Assembly: GCA_029550525.1 (NCBI GenBank) | Contig: JAKPHF010000036.1 | Coordinates: 1 to 64,000, forward strand | Length of the DNA: 64,000 bases | Origin: Planctomycetota bacterium | Lineage (GTDB): Bacteria > Planctomycetota > Phycisphaerae > UBA1845 > PWPN01 | Direction: 5' to 3' | In this document: positions 1 to 9,122 of the stretch, one piece after another | How positions within the stretch are numbered: position 1 is the stretch's first letter | How the letters are laid out: every line of letters starts with the position of its first letter | Position numbers and translations under genes: made by a program | The notes under the pieces: generated by a model | Told to the model about the DNA's origin: nothing | Databases searched by the model: none | The model's input: only the letters and a program-made list of their open reading frames with translations

Positions 1-1860
1 ATACAACGCCAGCGTGGCGATGTCCGCGGGGCTGATGCCGCTGATCCGGGCGGCCTGGCCGATGGACCGCGGGCGAAAGCGCGTGAACCGCTCGCGGGCC
101 TCGGTGCGCAGCGAGTGGACGGCGTGGAAGTCGAACCCCTCGGGGATGAGTCGCGACTCGAGCTCGCGGTGCCGTTCGATCAGGCGGCGTTCCCGCTCGA
201 GGTAGCCGGCATACTTGTGGCGAATCTCCACGGCCTCGAGCACGTCGGCAGCCACGCCGGACAGATCGAGCGGCCCGCCGGCACCGTCGCCGCCGGCCGC
301 CGCGACCACGTCGGCGAGACGAATCTCGGGCCGGCGAAGCCACTCGGCCAGCGGCTTGCCGTCGTGTCGCAGTTCGGCCAGCGCCGCCGACAGCCGTTCG
401 ATGGCCGCCTGCTTGCGTTCGAACACCTCCCACCGCCGATCGTCCACCAGCCCGAACCGCCGCCCGATGGGCGTGAGCCGCGCATCCGCGTTGTCACTGC
501 GGAGCATGAGCCGATACTCCGCCCGCGACGTGAACATGCGGTACGGCTCATCCGGCGGCCGGGTCACCAGATCGTCGAGCATGACGCCGATGTACGCCTG
601 GTCACGACCGAGCACCAGCGGCTCCGTCCCCCGCACGCGGGCCACGGCGTTGATCCCGGCGATGAGCCCCTGCCCCGCCGCCTCCTCGTATCCGCTCGTG
701 CCGTTTATTTGGCCCGCCAAAAACAACCCCTCGACGCGCTTGGTCTCCAGCGTGACCCGCGTCTGATCCGTGGGCACCCAGTCGTACTCGACCGCGTAGC
801 CCCATTGGACGATGCGGGCGTTCTCCAGGCCGGCGATCGACCGCACCAGCGGCTCCTGCACGTCGCGCGGCAACGATGTGGAGATGCCGTTGCAGTAGAT
901 CCACTCGTTGTCGTAGCCTTCCGGCTCGAGGAAGACCTGGTGCGAGGCCTTGTCGGCGAACCGCATGATCTTGTCCTCGATGCTCGGGCAGTAGCGCGGA
1001 CCGCGCGACTGGATCTGGCCGGAGTACATCGGGGCGCGATGGATGTTCTCGCGGATGAGTTGATGCGTCCGCTCGTTCGTGTGCGTGATCCAGCAGCACA
1101 CCTGAGGCTGGCAGATGGCCTCGGTGAGGAACGAGAACGGCACGGGCGGGTCGTCGCCGGGCTGAGCCGCGCATTGGCGATAGTCGATGGAGTCGCGGTG
1201 CACGCGCGGCGGTGTTCCCGTCTTGAGCCGGCCCAACGTAAAGCCCAGTCGGCGCAGCTCGTCGCTCAGCGTCACCGCCGCCGGCTCGCCGATTCGCCCA
1301 CCCGGCGTCTGCTGCGGCCCGCAGTGCAGCAGGCCCCGCAGGAACGTGCCCGTGGTCAGCACCACTGACCGCGCCCGCAGTTCCCGCCCGTCCTGGAGCA
1401 CGACGCCCGTAATCCGCAAAGTCGCGCCGGTGGTCACCGCGTCGGCTCCGGTCGCAGCCCCGCCGGGCTGCGTTTCTTCGACCAGCAGCCGATCGACGAT
1501 GCCCTCGAGGATGTCCAGACCGGGCGTGCCGCGGAGCAGATCCTGGACGGCCGCCGCGTACAGGTCCCGATCGGCCTGGGCTCGCGGCGCCCAGACGGCC
1601 GGCCCCTTGCTGCGGTTCAGCATGCGGAACTGGATCCCCGCCCGGTCCGACGCCAGGCCCATCAGGCCGCCCAACGCGTCGATCTCGCGTACCATCTGGC
1701 CCTTGCCGAGCCCGCCGATGGCCGGGTTGCACGACATCCGGCCGATGGCCCGGGCGTCCATGGTCACCAGGGCGGTCGCACAGCCTGAGCGAGCCGCCGC
1801 CCAGGCCGCCTCGGCCCCCGCGTGTCCGCCGCCGATCACGATGACTTCGTAGTTCCGCAT
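1..1860 (-). CDS. mnmG: MnmG/GidA tRNA uridine-34 carboxymethylaminomethyl synthase, large subunit (3' end cut by window)
   Basis: FAD-dependent subunit of the MnmE-MnmG complex that builds the (carboxymethyl)aminomethyl group on U34 of certain tRNAs in the cytoplasm. The minus-strand frame opens with MRNYEVIVIGGGHAGAEAA, the FAD-binding dinucleotide fold. It continues through GRMSCNPAIGGLGKG and both family signatures: RYCPSIEDKI near 980-1015 and GQINGTSGYEEAAGQG near 660-715. It reaches the window edge in the C-terminal IGQAARISGISPADI. About 620 codons are visible against a family length of roughly 620-640, so only a few codons are missing. Start choice: ATGs at 1860, 1866 and 1875 are all in frame; 1860 puts the FAD motif at the usual distance from the N-terminus. 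A minus-strand TATAAT lies at 1915-1920, with no convincing -35. Confidence 0.97.
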   Translation of the reverse strand, partial: MRNYEVIVIGGGHAGAEAAWAAARSGCATALVTMDARAIGRMSCNPAIGGLGKGQMVREIDALGGLMGLASDRAGIQFRMLNRSKGPAVWAPRAQADRDLYAAAVQDLLRGTPGLDILEGIVDRLLVEETQPGGAATGADAVTTGATLRITGVVLQDGRELRARSVVLTTGTFLRGLLHCGPQQTPGGRIGEPAAVTLSDELRRLGFTLGRLKTGTPPRVHRDSIDYRQCAAQPGDDPPVPFSFLTEAICQPQVCCWITHTNERTHQLIRENIHRAPMYSGQIQSRGPRYCPSIEDKIMRFADKASHQVFLEPEGYDNEWIYCNGISTSLPRDVQEPLVRSIAGLENARIVQWGYAVEYDWVPTDQTRVTLETKRVEGLFLAGQINGTSGYEEAAGQGLIAGINAVARVRGTEPLVLGRDQAYIGVMLDDLVTRPPDEPYRMFTSRAEYRLMLRSDNADARLTPIGRRFGLVDDRRWEVFERKQAAIERLSAALAELRHDGKPLAEWLRRPEIRLADVVAAAGGDGAGGPLDLSGVAADVLEAVEIRHKYAGYLERERRLIERHRELESRLIPEGFDFHAVHSLRTEARERFTRFRPRSIGQAARISGISPADIATLALY

Positions 1861-2176
1861 GCTCATGCCCGTCATACGCTCGGGCTCGGCCCGAGGCCGA
1901 CGCCGAGTCCCGCCATTATATCCGAACCGTTCCCGCCGGACGCCCGCTACAAGGCAGCACAAACCGGTGCACACCGCGTCCGGGCGACACCTGAGCACCG
2001 GGTACGGTTTTCCGTCCACCTCAATCGATTCGGCAATTCCCCGAACGGCATTTGGGCGCTGCACGGCGTGCGCGGCCCACGGGCTGAGGTAAGCTTGAAT
2101 CGGAGGACGTCAGCGGAGGCGTCCTGGCCGGGGATCGACGGCCCCGAGGATTGCCGTCGAGGCAGGAGTTCGGGTC
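1861..2176. other. Divergent intergenic region between mnmG and the YbaK-like gene
   Basis: About 315 bases with no credible gene. It must hold both divergent promoters. A TATAAT on the minus strand (1915-1920) could serve mnmG. On the plus side I see only the AGGAG ribosome site about 8 bases before the YbaK-like ATG, and short GC-rich hairpins between about 2105 and 2165. Confidence 0.5.
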
Positions 2177-2632
2177 ATGAAACTCGAAGCACTTCTCGAG
2201 GAACAGCAGATCGAGTTCGAGAAACACACGCACGTGCCGGCGTACACCGCGCAGCGGCTGGCCGACGTCGAACACGTGTCGGGCTACATGGTGGCCAAGC
2301 CGGTGGTGGTCCGCGGCCAGAGCGGGTTTGCCATCTGCGTTCTGCCCGCCCCCAAGCAGCTCGACCTCGAACGGGTAAGCGAGATCCTGGGCGACCCGGA
2401 GGTCCGGCTAGCCACCGAGGCGGAAATGGCCGAGTTGTTCCCGGATTGCGAGCTCGGAGCCGAGCCGCCGGTGGGCAGCATGTTCGGCATGCGAACCATC
2501 ATGGACACGGGGCTGCGTGACGACGACTATCTCATCATGCAGGCCGGCACGCATACCGAAGCGATCAAGACTCGCCGGGCCGACTGGGAGCGGTTGTGCA
2601 ACCCGATCATCGGGCGCATCGCCAAGTCGTAA
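2177..2632 (+). CDS. YbaK/EbsC-family aminoacyl-tRNA deacylase-like protein
   Basis: A 151-residue single-domain protein of the YbaK/ProX (prolyl-tRNA editing) superfamily, expected to hydrolyse mischarged aminoacyl-tRNAs in the cytoplasm. Recognisable parts are the N-terminal LLEEQQIEFEKHTH segment, the VAKPVVVRGQSGFAICVLPA core strand-turn region, and the later GSMFGMRTIMD segment where the family has its PFG-type loop. The length is normal for a free-standing deacylase. An AGGAG site stands about 8 bases before the ATG. The gene is divergent from mnmG, and the next gene converges on it. The preferred amino acid (Cys, Pro, Ala) cannot be told from sequence alone. Confidence 0.85.
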   Translation: MKLEALLEEQQIEFEKHTHVPAYTAQRLADVEHVSGYMVAKPVVVRGQSGFAICVLPAPKQLDLERVSEILGDPEVRLATEAEMAELFPDCELGAEPPVGSMFGMRTIMDTGLRDDDYLIMQAGTHTEAIKTRRADWERLCNPIIGRIAKS

Positions 2633-2689
2633 TCACCGTAGGGCGCCTATTGCACGACACTGATTCGCAACGAGGCGACACGGGCAGCC

Positions 2690-5600
2690 TCACCGCGAAC
2701 GGAGAGAGTTTTTCCCTGGGCGTGCGACACGTTCGGTCGCCCGGGAAGGGTTGTGTTCAGCCCGCAGCGACGTCATCGCTTCGACAGTCTTGCGCACGCT
2801 GCGAACGATGTCCGCTCGCAACAAGGGCGTGTGCAACGTGCCTTCAACGTGCACTTCCATCACCTCGCGAGCCACGCCCTCGACCAGTTCCGAGAGTACA
2901 CCCATCCGCGGCAGGTTGAGCGGGCTGCCCACCAGCAGAATCAGGTGCGTGGCCAGATCCGACGCCTGCACCCGCCCCGCTCCGACCATCGAGATGGCCT
3001 TGCCGCGCAGATCAATGCGTTCGAGGATGATGTCATCGCCGTCGACGATAAAGTCGCCGAGGGCATCGTGAAACGCGTTGTCGTCGTCCAGGGACATGTG
3101 CACAACCTGCATGATGCCCAGGATCATGGGCAGCTTGGCCATCTGGGCCTCATGGATGACCACGCTTCCACTGCCTTTGCGCATCTCGGGACGTCCGAAC
3201 TGTCCGCTGAGGGCGAGCTTGCCTTCCATGGTTCCCTTGAGTCGCACGGGCTTGCCGGAGGCATCCGTCCCGTCGTTCAGGAAGTCCTCGAGCGACACGC
3301 TGCGAGCCGTCAGATTCAGGCCAAACAGCGGCGGCTGGACGGCGTAGTCCACTTCGAGTTCGCCCAGCAGCGTGCCGCCGTACAGCGTGCCCGTCACGTC
3401 GGCGATCTTGATGACCGAGCTTCCCAGCAGCCGTTCGATGCGGGCGGAGGCGTCCGTGACCAGCCGTCCGTCCACGCGGGCTTGGTTCAGCTTCAGGTGC
3501 GTACCGGCGTAGAGTTGCTCGTCGAAACCGACCACGCCTTCGAGACTGCCCTGCACGTCGGTGATCTGCGCCCCGGCCGTCATGCCCGCCTGACGGAGGT
3601 CCACGCGGCCGGTGAGATTCCACTTGTACTGCCCGTCGTCGCCCGCGCTCACACGGATATCGCGGAGGTACAGATCGCACGTGCCCGTCGGCTGCACGTC
3701 ACGCCAGAGCCGCTTGAGACGCCAGGGCATGGCCCGGCGCAGTTCATCGCTGAAAACCAGGTTGCGGGCCTCCAGCGAGTTGAGATGGACACGGACCGGG
3801 CCGCTGTCCAACGGCAGGCATCCGGCCATGCTGAGCCGCAGGTCGCCGTGCCGCGCGGTGAGGTTCTCGATGCGGACCTCACCGGGCGTGAACATCACCT
3901 TGCCGCGGACGTTGTCGAGGGGCAACGGAAACTCCGCGAACGTCACCTGACAGTCCAGCGGCTCGATTTGTGCCTTATATTCGTCTCTTTGAACAGCGGC
4001 GGCTTCGTCGCTCGATGGCGCCGACGTGTACTGCAAATCGAACCGCACGCGGCCGCGCGGCGAAAAAGCATCGAACACCGCCTGCATCGCGCCGGGCAGA
4101 GCCGCCCGCAAACGATCGTCCAGCTCGAGCGCCTCGCTGCGAACACGGACCGACATCTGCGAACTCGCGGCGGTCAGACCGGCCTGGCCTTGCACTTCGA
4201 TCACCGACCGCCCCAACCGCCCTTCGAGCGAGATCACTTCGAGCAACTCGGGCACGATCCGCAGCGTGCCCCGGACCTCGTCCAGGCGAGCCGTGCCAAT
4301 CGGGATGTTGAGCGCCGCGTCCTGCAATCGAGCGGTCAGGTCGAATCGCGGCGTCTCGCCGGGCGTGATCGTGTAGAGCCGTCCGCTCACCTCGGCCCGG
4401 CCGCCGGGAGCGTAGCGCTGGTACGTCTCGCGTATCTCGGGCGGCAGTGCCGCGGCGAGATCGTCGTCGAGGTTCAACCGCTCGGCATGCAATCGGACAT
4501 CGAGTGAGCCCGCCCGGTCGCCGTCGCGATCGGCGATTCCCGACACACGTACGACGGCGTCGCCGTGACGGCCGGTCAAATCTTCCAGCCGCATCGTCCC
4601 GCCGGCGATCCGCACGCGGCCGCTCAACTGATCGAGGACGTACGGGAAATTGGCGTACACGAATCGCCCGTCGCGGAATGTGGCGTCGATACCGGCGGTC
4701 CAGCGAGCGGGCGGCCCGGACCAGTCGGCAGCGGGTCGTTCGAGATGAATCTCGAGATCCAATTCGGCCCACTCGAGAAACCGGCGGCACAACGCCCGAT
4801 CCTCCTCGGTCAGCCGGTCCAGCAAATCGGCATCCAGACTGATGTTGCGCCCCTGGATGTCGAGCCTCACGCTGTCATGCGAGGTGTAGCCGCCGAGCAC
4901 GCCGCTGATGACCACGCGGCCCCGGCCGTGCGTCCCTGTCAACCGCTCCAATTCGACCGTGCCGTCGCGCAGGAAATGGACATCGCCCGACATGTCGTCG
5001 AGCCGATAAGGAAACTCCTTGAACGCGGCCGAAACCCCTCGCGGGATCAGCTTGCCGCCCAGGAATTCGATGCCTTTGTCCGGCCCCGGCTCCTTGCGCA
5101 GCCGGACACTCAGATCGACGTTGCCGCGGCCGTCGAAATCCTCGACGAAGGCGGCCAAGCGGTGCCATCGCCGCACGAAGCGTTTCTCGGGTTCGCTGGT
5201 GTCCTCGTCACAGCGAGGCAACGGAACACCGGTAGCGGTCAATTGCACATCCAGGCCGATGCCGTCTAAGCCGGCCGCGTCGGCCGATAAGGACAGTCGG
5301 CCGGCAAGTCGAATGGAACTGTCGCGGAACAAACCTTCCAGCTCGATCTCGGCTTGCCGTTCGTCGAACACGATGGTCCCGGCAACGTTCGAAAACCGAA
5401 TGTATCGCCCGATGGCCGGGTTGGCCGCCTCCACCTCGTCAATGGGCACGGACAGACTCGCCTGGTCCAGTCGCAGCCGGGCCTGGGCCCCTTTGCGGGG
5501 ATCGAATCGCAAGGTTTCCGCACGGACCGTGCCGGTGAGCTCGAGCGTATCGAGCCAACGATTGATCTCGCGCGGTGCGGCAAAGCGCAGCTCCTCGAGC

Positions 5601-6358
5601 GACAGCGCGGGCAGCAGCGAGCCGCTCAGGGCTCCGGTCTGCATGTCGATCTTCAGCGAGCCCGCCTCACCGGACCACTGCGAGCCGTCCTCGCTGGCGA
5701 TCAACTTGGTGATGTGCAGATCGTATTGTTCGGGCTGCCGCGGGTCGGGCTTGGCGCCGGCGTAGAACGTTTGCACGACGCCGTCCGTACCGCCCCGCTC
5801 GTTGATGCGATACTGCCGCACTTCCATGTTCCGCAGCCGAATCTCGGGCAGTCGCGGCGGGCCCTTTCCTGGCTTGGTCGGCTTGCGTCGCGCCAGCATG
5901 GCCGTCCAGTTGCCCTCGCCGTCTTCGGCACGCCGCACGAGCGTGAGCCGCGGATTCACGGCGATGATCTCCGGCACGACCAAATCGCCGGTAGCCAGGC
6001 TGAACGGCCGCAAGCGCAGGAAGAGCGTCCCGGCGGTGAAAAGTGTGCGGTCGTCCAGCGAGGACTCAGCGGGGTAGAAGCCTGTAGACTCGCGCACGGC
6101 GATGGTGACGCCGACTAGATGCAGGCCGCTGAACGGAGCCAGTTCAACGTGGTCGATGTGTACCTCGCCCCCGCTGAAGTCGGCCAGCCACCGCTCGGCG
6201 AAGGCGCGAAGCCGGGTCTCGTCGGTGATGTACCGATACCCGGCCCAACCCGCCGCCACACAGAGGAGCATCGCCAGGCCGATCGCCTGTCGCATACGTG
6301 ACACCGGGCGGCGGCCCTGCGGGTGACCGGTCCACCATCTCAGGCGAGGCACTCTCAC
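2690..6358 (-). CDS. Giant AsmA/TamB-like envelope protein with internal repeats
   Basis: A 1222-residue protein with one N-terminal membrane anchor (about residues 27-45) followed by a long, mostly beta-strand periplasmic region of AsmA/YhdP/TamB type. That family is thought to form a hydrophobic groove that moves lipids across the envelope. The sequence shows at least four copies of one pattern, each starting LDDMSG, LDQLSG, LDEVRG or LDNVRG and ending about 30 residues later in G-R/H-G...G (for example GTHGRGRVVISG and GRHGDAVVRVSG). The C-terminal 250 residues look like the AsmA C-terminal region (SGSVVIHEAQMAKLPMILGI, about residue 1070). The start is a GTG that overlaps the stop of the upstream glycosyltransferase gene by four bases, so the two are probably cotranscribed and coupled. 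Its substrate is unknown. Confidence 0.75.
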   Translation of the reverse strand: MRVPRLRWWTGHPQGRRPVSRMRQAIGLAMLLCVAAGWAGYRYITDETRLRAFAERWLADFSGGEVHIDHVELAPFSGLHLVGVTIAVRESTGFYPAESSLDDRTLFTAGTLFLRLRPFSLATGDLVVPEIIAVNPRLTLVRRAEDGEGNWTAMLARRKPTKPGKGPPRLPEIRLRNMEVRQYRINERGGTDGVVQTFYAGAKPDPRQPEQYDLHITKLIASEDGSQWSGEAGSLKIDMQTGALSGSLLPALSLEELRFAAPREINRWLDTLELTGTVRAETLRFDPRKGAQARLRLDQASLSVPIDEVEAANPAIGRYIRFSNVAGTIVFDERQAEIELEGLFRDSSIRLAGRLSLSADAAGLDGIGLDVQLTATGVPLPRCDEDTSEPEKRFVRRWHRLAAFVEDFDGRGNVDLSVRLRKEPGPDKGIEFLGGKLIPRGVSAAFKEFPYRLDDMSGDVHFLRDGTVELERLTGTHGRGRVVISGVLGGYTSHDSVRLDIQGRNISLDADLLDRLTEEDRALCRRFLEWAELDLEIHLERPAADWSGPPARWTAGIDATFRDGRFVYANFPYVLDQLSGRVRIAGGTMRLEDLTGRHGDAVVRVSGIADRDGDRAGSLDVRLHAERLNLDDDLAAALPPEIRETYQRYAPGGRAEVSGRLYTITPGETPRFDLTARLQDAALNIPIGTARLDEVRGTLRIVPELLEVISLEGRLGRSVIEVQGQAGLTAASSQMSVRVRSEALELDDRLRAALPGAMQAVFDAFSPRGRVRFDLQYTSAPSSDEAAAVQRDEYKAQIEPLDCQVTFAEFPLPLDNVRGKVMFTPGEVRIENLTARHGDLRLSMAGCLPLDSGPVRVHLNSLEARNLVFSDELRRAMPWRLKRLWRDVQPTGTCDLYLRDIRVSAGDDGQYKWNLTGRVDLRQAGMTAGAQITDVQGSLEGVVGFDEQLYAGTHLKLNQARVDGRLVTDASARIERLLGSSVIKIADVTGTLYGGTLLGELEVDYAVQPPLFGLNLTARSVSLEDFLNDGTDASGKPVRLKGTMEGKLALSGQFGRPEMRKGSGSVVIHEAQMAKLPMILGIMQVVHMSLDDDNAFHDALGDFIVDGDDIILERIDLRGKAISMVGAGRVQASDLATHLILLVGSPLNLPRMGVLSELVEGVAREVMEVHVEGTLHTPLLRADIVRSVRKTVEAMTSLRAEHNPSRATERVARPGKNSLRSR

Positions 6359-7716
6359 GCAGGTCGGTCCTCCGAAGCATCACCAGCGAGCGAGCCGGTA
6401 GTAGCAGGCGGCACTGCGGACGCCGGCGTCGGTACCGAACGACAGCGATGGATGAGGCCGGCGATTCCGGCCGCCGACAGCACGAACAGCATGGGCATGA
6501 GCGGGATGCGATAGCGGACGCTGCCGACGAAGATCATGTGTAGCGCGGTGAACGCCAGGACGGGAGCCAGCAGCACGAGCACCCAGCCGATGTGCCGACG
6601 AGCCTGCCACAAGCCGATGACGGCAGTCACGAGCACGATGCTCATCCAGATAGCGCTGACGACAGCGCTGAGCCCACGGCGATGCCCGGGCTCGTTGGGA
6701 ACGATGTTCCACGTGCGCAGAAGCTTGGCAGCAGCCAGGGACAAGACACGAGCGGGGTCCTGCCGGGCGGCTTCGACGGCCTGGCTGCGCCAGTAGGCGT
6801 CCCACTCCAATTCGCTCATGCCGGCGGCTTTCGGATCTTGCTTGGTATGCGCCAGATCACTGGCTCCGTCCGCCCCGGGCTGGAGCCCGTCGTAGAGGGA
6901 AATACCCCCACGAGTCGTGGTCCACCGCCACTCGCCCAACAGACGCGCGTTGCGCAGTGCCCAGGGCAACAGACCGGCGTACACGACCGCCACCACAATG
7001 GCCGCCGACACGAACGCCCGCGGACGCCACCATCGGCACGGCAGGATCACCGCCGGCACCAGCGGGATCAGGATGGTGGACGAGGGTCGAAGCATGACAC
7101 ACGCCAGGAGCGCCACACCCGCGGCGATGCACAATGGCACCGGCATGGATCGCTCGCGATCGCAGAGGCACAGCGTCAGCCACCACACGGCGACGAGCGC
7201 AACCGCGAACAGGGCCTCGGTCAGCAACAGCCCGGAGAAGAACACCAGGAACGGATCGAACGCGGCAGCCAGGCCGGCGAGGAATGCGATCAGGTCGATG
7301 CGAGCTTGCGGATTCTCGCCGGTATGCGCCGGTTCAGACCGGTCGCCCGTTGAGGGTCGCGCTTCTAACTTCCGGCTACACAACGCAACCCACTGGCGGG
7401 CGAGGAGGAATGTCGCCGGCGCGACCAACGCGGCCAGCAGCGCTTGCGTGATCCGCAGCGCGGACATGGGCAGCCCGAACCGCTCGAAAATCGCGATGAA
7501 CGCCGGATAGCCCGGCATGTACGTCGCCCGGTAGCCGAACTCGTCGATAAGCCCCTCTCCGGCCGCCAACGATCGGCCGGCCAGTTGATACGCGTACTCG
7601 TCGGGAAAACTCAGCGCCGCCGGTTCATGCCCGTGACGGACCGCCACCCAGCCCACGCGCAGGACCGCGGCCACCGCGAAAACCACGATCAATCCGGCCC
7701 AAGCCGACCTGGTCAT
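6355..7716 (-). CDS. GT-C fold membrane glycosyltransferase (ArnT/PMT/GT39-like)
   Basis: A polytopic membrane protein of 453 residues with about ten hydrophobic segments. The first periplasmic loop contains the acidic pair expected of polyprenyl-phosphate-sugar-dependent GT-C enzymes (SFPDEYAYQLAGRSLAAGEG, residues about 37-56), followed by YMPGYPAFIA, as in ArnT/PMT_2-type transferases. It probably transfers a sugar from a lipid carrier to an envelope glycan or protein; donor and acceptor cannot be read from the sequence. It is the first gene of a two-gene unit: its TGA overlaps the GTG of the AsmA-like gene by four bases. This suggests a link between envelope glycolipid synthesis and lipid transport, which is inference. 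Confidence 0.8.
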   Translation of the reverse strand: MTRSAWAGLIVVFAVAAVLRVGWVAVRHGHEPAALSFPDEYAYQLAGRSLAAGEGLIDEFGYRATYMPGYPAFIAIFERFGLPMSALRITQALLAALVAPATFLLARQWVALCSRKLEARPSTGDRSEPAHTGENPQARIDLIAFLAGLAAAFDPFLVFFSGLLLTEALFAVALVAVWWLTLCLCDRERSMPVPLCIAAGVALLACVMLRPSSTILIPLVPAVILPCRWWRPRAFVSAAIVVAVVYAGLLPWALRNARLLGEWRWTTTRGGISLYDGLQPGADGASDLAHTKQDPKAAGMSELEWDAYWRSQAVEAARQDPARVLSLAAAKLLRTWNIVPNEPGHRRGLSAVVSAIWMSIVLVTAVIGLWQARRHIGWVLVLLAPVLAFTALHMIFVGSVRYRIPLMPMLFVLSAAGIAGLIHRCRSVPTPASAVPPATTGSLAGDASEDRPA

Positions 7717-7991
7717 GCGAGCATGATACGCCGAAAACGGGCGAGGTTAAACGAGCCAGGACCGACCGGGCGACCGGCGAAAACCGTCCGAAGAACCGCT
7801 CGATTATCGGCGTGTATGTTATTGCCCCACCGCGGGGCGGTGTCCGGTGTGGACATCGAGACGCTGGATCGTCAAGTCGTCCGGCGGTCTGGTCGATACG
7901 GTCGAGGCAGGCAGCACGACGTCGAGACTCGCGGCCAAGCGGTTTCGCCGCGGCTCGCCGTCTGAGTGCCTCGCCGGACCGGAGACGTCCC

Positions 7992-8420
7992 ATGGTTCGA
8001 GCGCGCGGGCTGACGCTGATAGAAGTGCTCATCGTCGTAATCGTGCTCGCCCTGCTGGCTGCGATCATCACGCCCCAGTTCAGCCGTGCCGAGCAGGACA
8101 CGCGTCTGGAGGTATTGAAGACGCACCTGCTGGACGTCCGGGCCCAGATTCGCCTCTATCGTGCCCAACACGGCGACCGGCTCCCCGAGATCGAGACGTT
8201 CGTCGAGCAGATGACCCAGCGCACCACGCAGGATGGTCAGACGCGTGTGAATGGCCAACACGAGCAGACTTTCGGCCCCTACCTGGAGTCGCTCCCGATC
8301 AATCCCTACACGGGCGAGAACCGAGTGAGCGATGGGCCTGTGGGCACGAGCGATTGGTACTACGACCCGGTCAGCGGTCTGTTCCGTGCGAATCACGACG
8401 CCGCGTTCATCGAGTACTGA
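7992..8420 (+). CDS. Type II secretion/type IV pilus pseudopilin-like protein
   Basis: A 142-residue pseudopilin. The N-terminus MVRARGLTLIEVLIVVIVL is a textbook class III signal: a short basic leader, Gly before the cleavage site, then a hydrophobic helix with Glu at mature position 5. Prepilin peptidase would cut after ARG. The globular part contains GPYLESLPINPYTG and YDPVSGLFRAN, typical of GspG/PilE-like major pseudopilins. The start ATG at 7992 is chosen because the reading frame extends upstream without similarity and a GGAG lies 8-10 bases before this ATG. No secretion-machine gene is nearby, so it is an orphan pseudopilin, common in Planctomycetota. A strong terminator follows. Confidence 0.85.
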   Translation: MVRARGLTLIEVLIVVIVLALLAAIITPQFSRAEQDTRLEVLKTHLLDVRAQIRLYRAQHGDRLPEIETFVEQMTQRTTQDGQTRVNGQHEQTFGPYLESLPINPYTGENRVSDGPVGTSDWYYDPVSGLFRANHDAAFIEY

Positions 8421-8486
8421 GCCGCAAGGGAAGCCCCGCGGGCGAGGGACGCCACCGACAAACGCCCGACAAAGCCGCACGAATTC

Positions 8487-8541
8487 GAGAGCCCCGCTCA
8501 GGCCGCCTCGGGGGGGGGCCTGACGGGTCTCTCACTTTTTT
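8487..8541 (+). terminator. Strong rho-independent terminator after the pseudopilin gene
   Basis: Left arm 8487-8504 and right arm 8517-8533 pair over about 16 base pairs with one mismatch and one bulge (GAGAG...TCAGGCC against GGCCTGA...CTCTC). The loop is G-rich, and six T residues follow at 8536-8541. Confidence 0.85.
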
Positions 8542-8599
8542 GCACTGCCGAGTCGTCCGCTAACTTCAGCCGCCCCGATTCAGCACCGATAACCTCCAC

Positions 8600-8983
8600 A
8601 TGTCTACCGTTCTGCTTGCCATCGATGAGACGCATCTGGCCAGCCGGCTGACGAACACGCTCAAGGACGCCGGGTGGGCCGTGGTTTGCGTGGGGAACGG
8701 CTACGAGGCTTATCGAACGGCGCGTTCCATTCGCCCCGACCTGATCGTAGCAGACTACCGTCTGGCCCAACTCGGTGGATTGGAGCTGTGTACGAAGCTG
8801 CACAACGACCGCGTCACGTGCGACACGCCCGTCGTGCTGTTGACTGCTCGCGGCTTCGGCACGCCGTCCACAAGCCACCTGTCGAACGTCAAACGCGTGC
8901 TCACCAAGCCCATCAGCCCGCATGCCATGCTGTCGCTGGCCCGCACGCTCGTGCAGAACCGGCTGATCGGAGCGGGCGTCTGA
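8600..8983 (+). CDS. Stand-alone response-regulator receiver domain
   Basis: A 127-residue CheY-like protein with no output domain. The receiver landmarks are visible: an Asp-Glu acidic pair near residues 9-10 (VLLAIDETH), the phosphoacceptor Asp in DLIVADYRLAQLGGLELC (about residue 53), Thr in VVLLTARGFG, and the Lys-Pro pair in VLTKPISPHAM. It would act by protein-protein interaction. No histidine kinase is encoded nearby. It lies between the pseudopilin gene with its terminator and the TPR gene; the gap to the next ATG is 139 bases, so it may be monocistronic. The first acidic residue of the usual pair is Ile-Asp-Glu rather than Asp-Asp, a mild deviation. Confidence 0.9.
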   Translation: MSTVLLAIDETHLASRLTNTLKDAGWAVVCVGNGYEAYRTARSIRPDLIVADYRLAQLGGLELCTKLHNDRVTCDTPVVLLTARGFGTPSTSHLSNVKRVLTKPISPHAMLSLARTLVQNRLIGAGV

Positions 8984-9122
8984 GCCGCTTGCCGCGGCTT
9001 GCGCGCGGGCCGTGGATCCGTCGCCGCGTTTGCGGTTGAAGATCAGCTCATGCGCCGCCCCATTCTCTCCACACGTTACCGACTTGCGTTCGCGTTCTGA
9101 GTAATCTAGAACAGTTGCCCGG

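Noticed and set aside
115..1368. Long plus-strand frame of 417 codons opposite mnmG
   Set aside because: It lies entirely antisense to a clear MnmG frame, is Arg/Pro-rich and shows no domain; it is a high-GC shadow.
1915..1920. TATAAT as a full mnmG promoter
   Set aside because: No acceptable -35 hexamer at 16-19 bases; kept only as a note in the intergenic entry.
2753..4507. Plus-strand frame of 584 codons opposite the AsmA-like gene
   Set aside because: Shadow of the real minus-strand gene; composition is atypical for a protein and no motif is seen.
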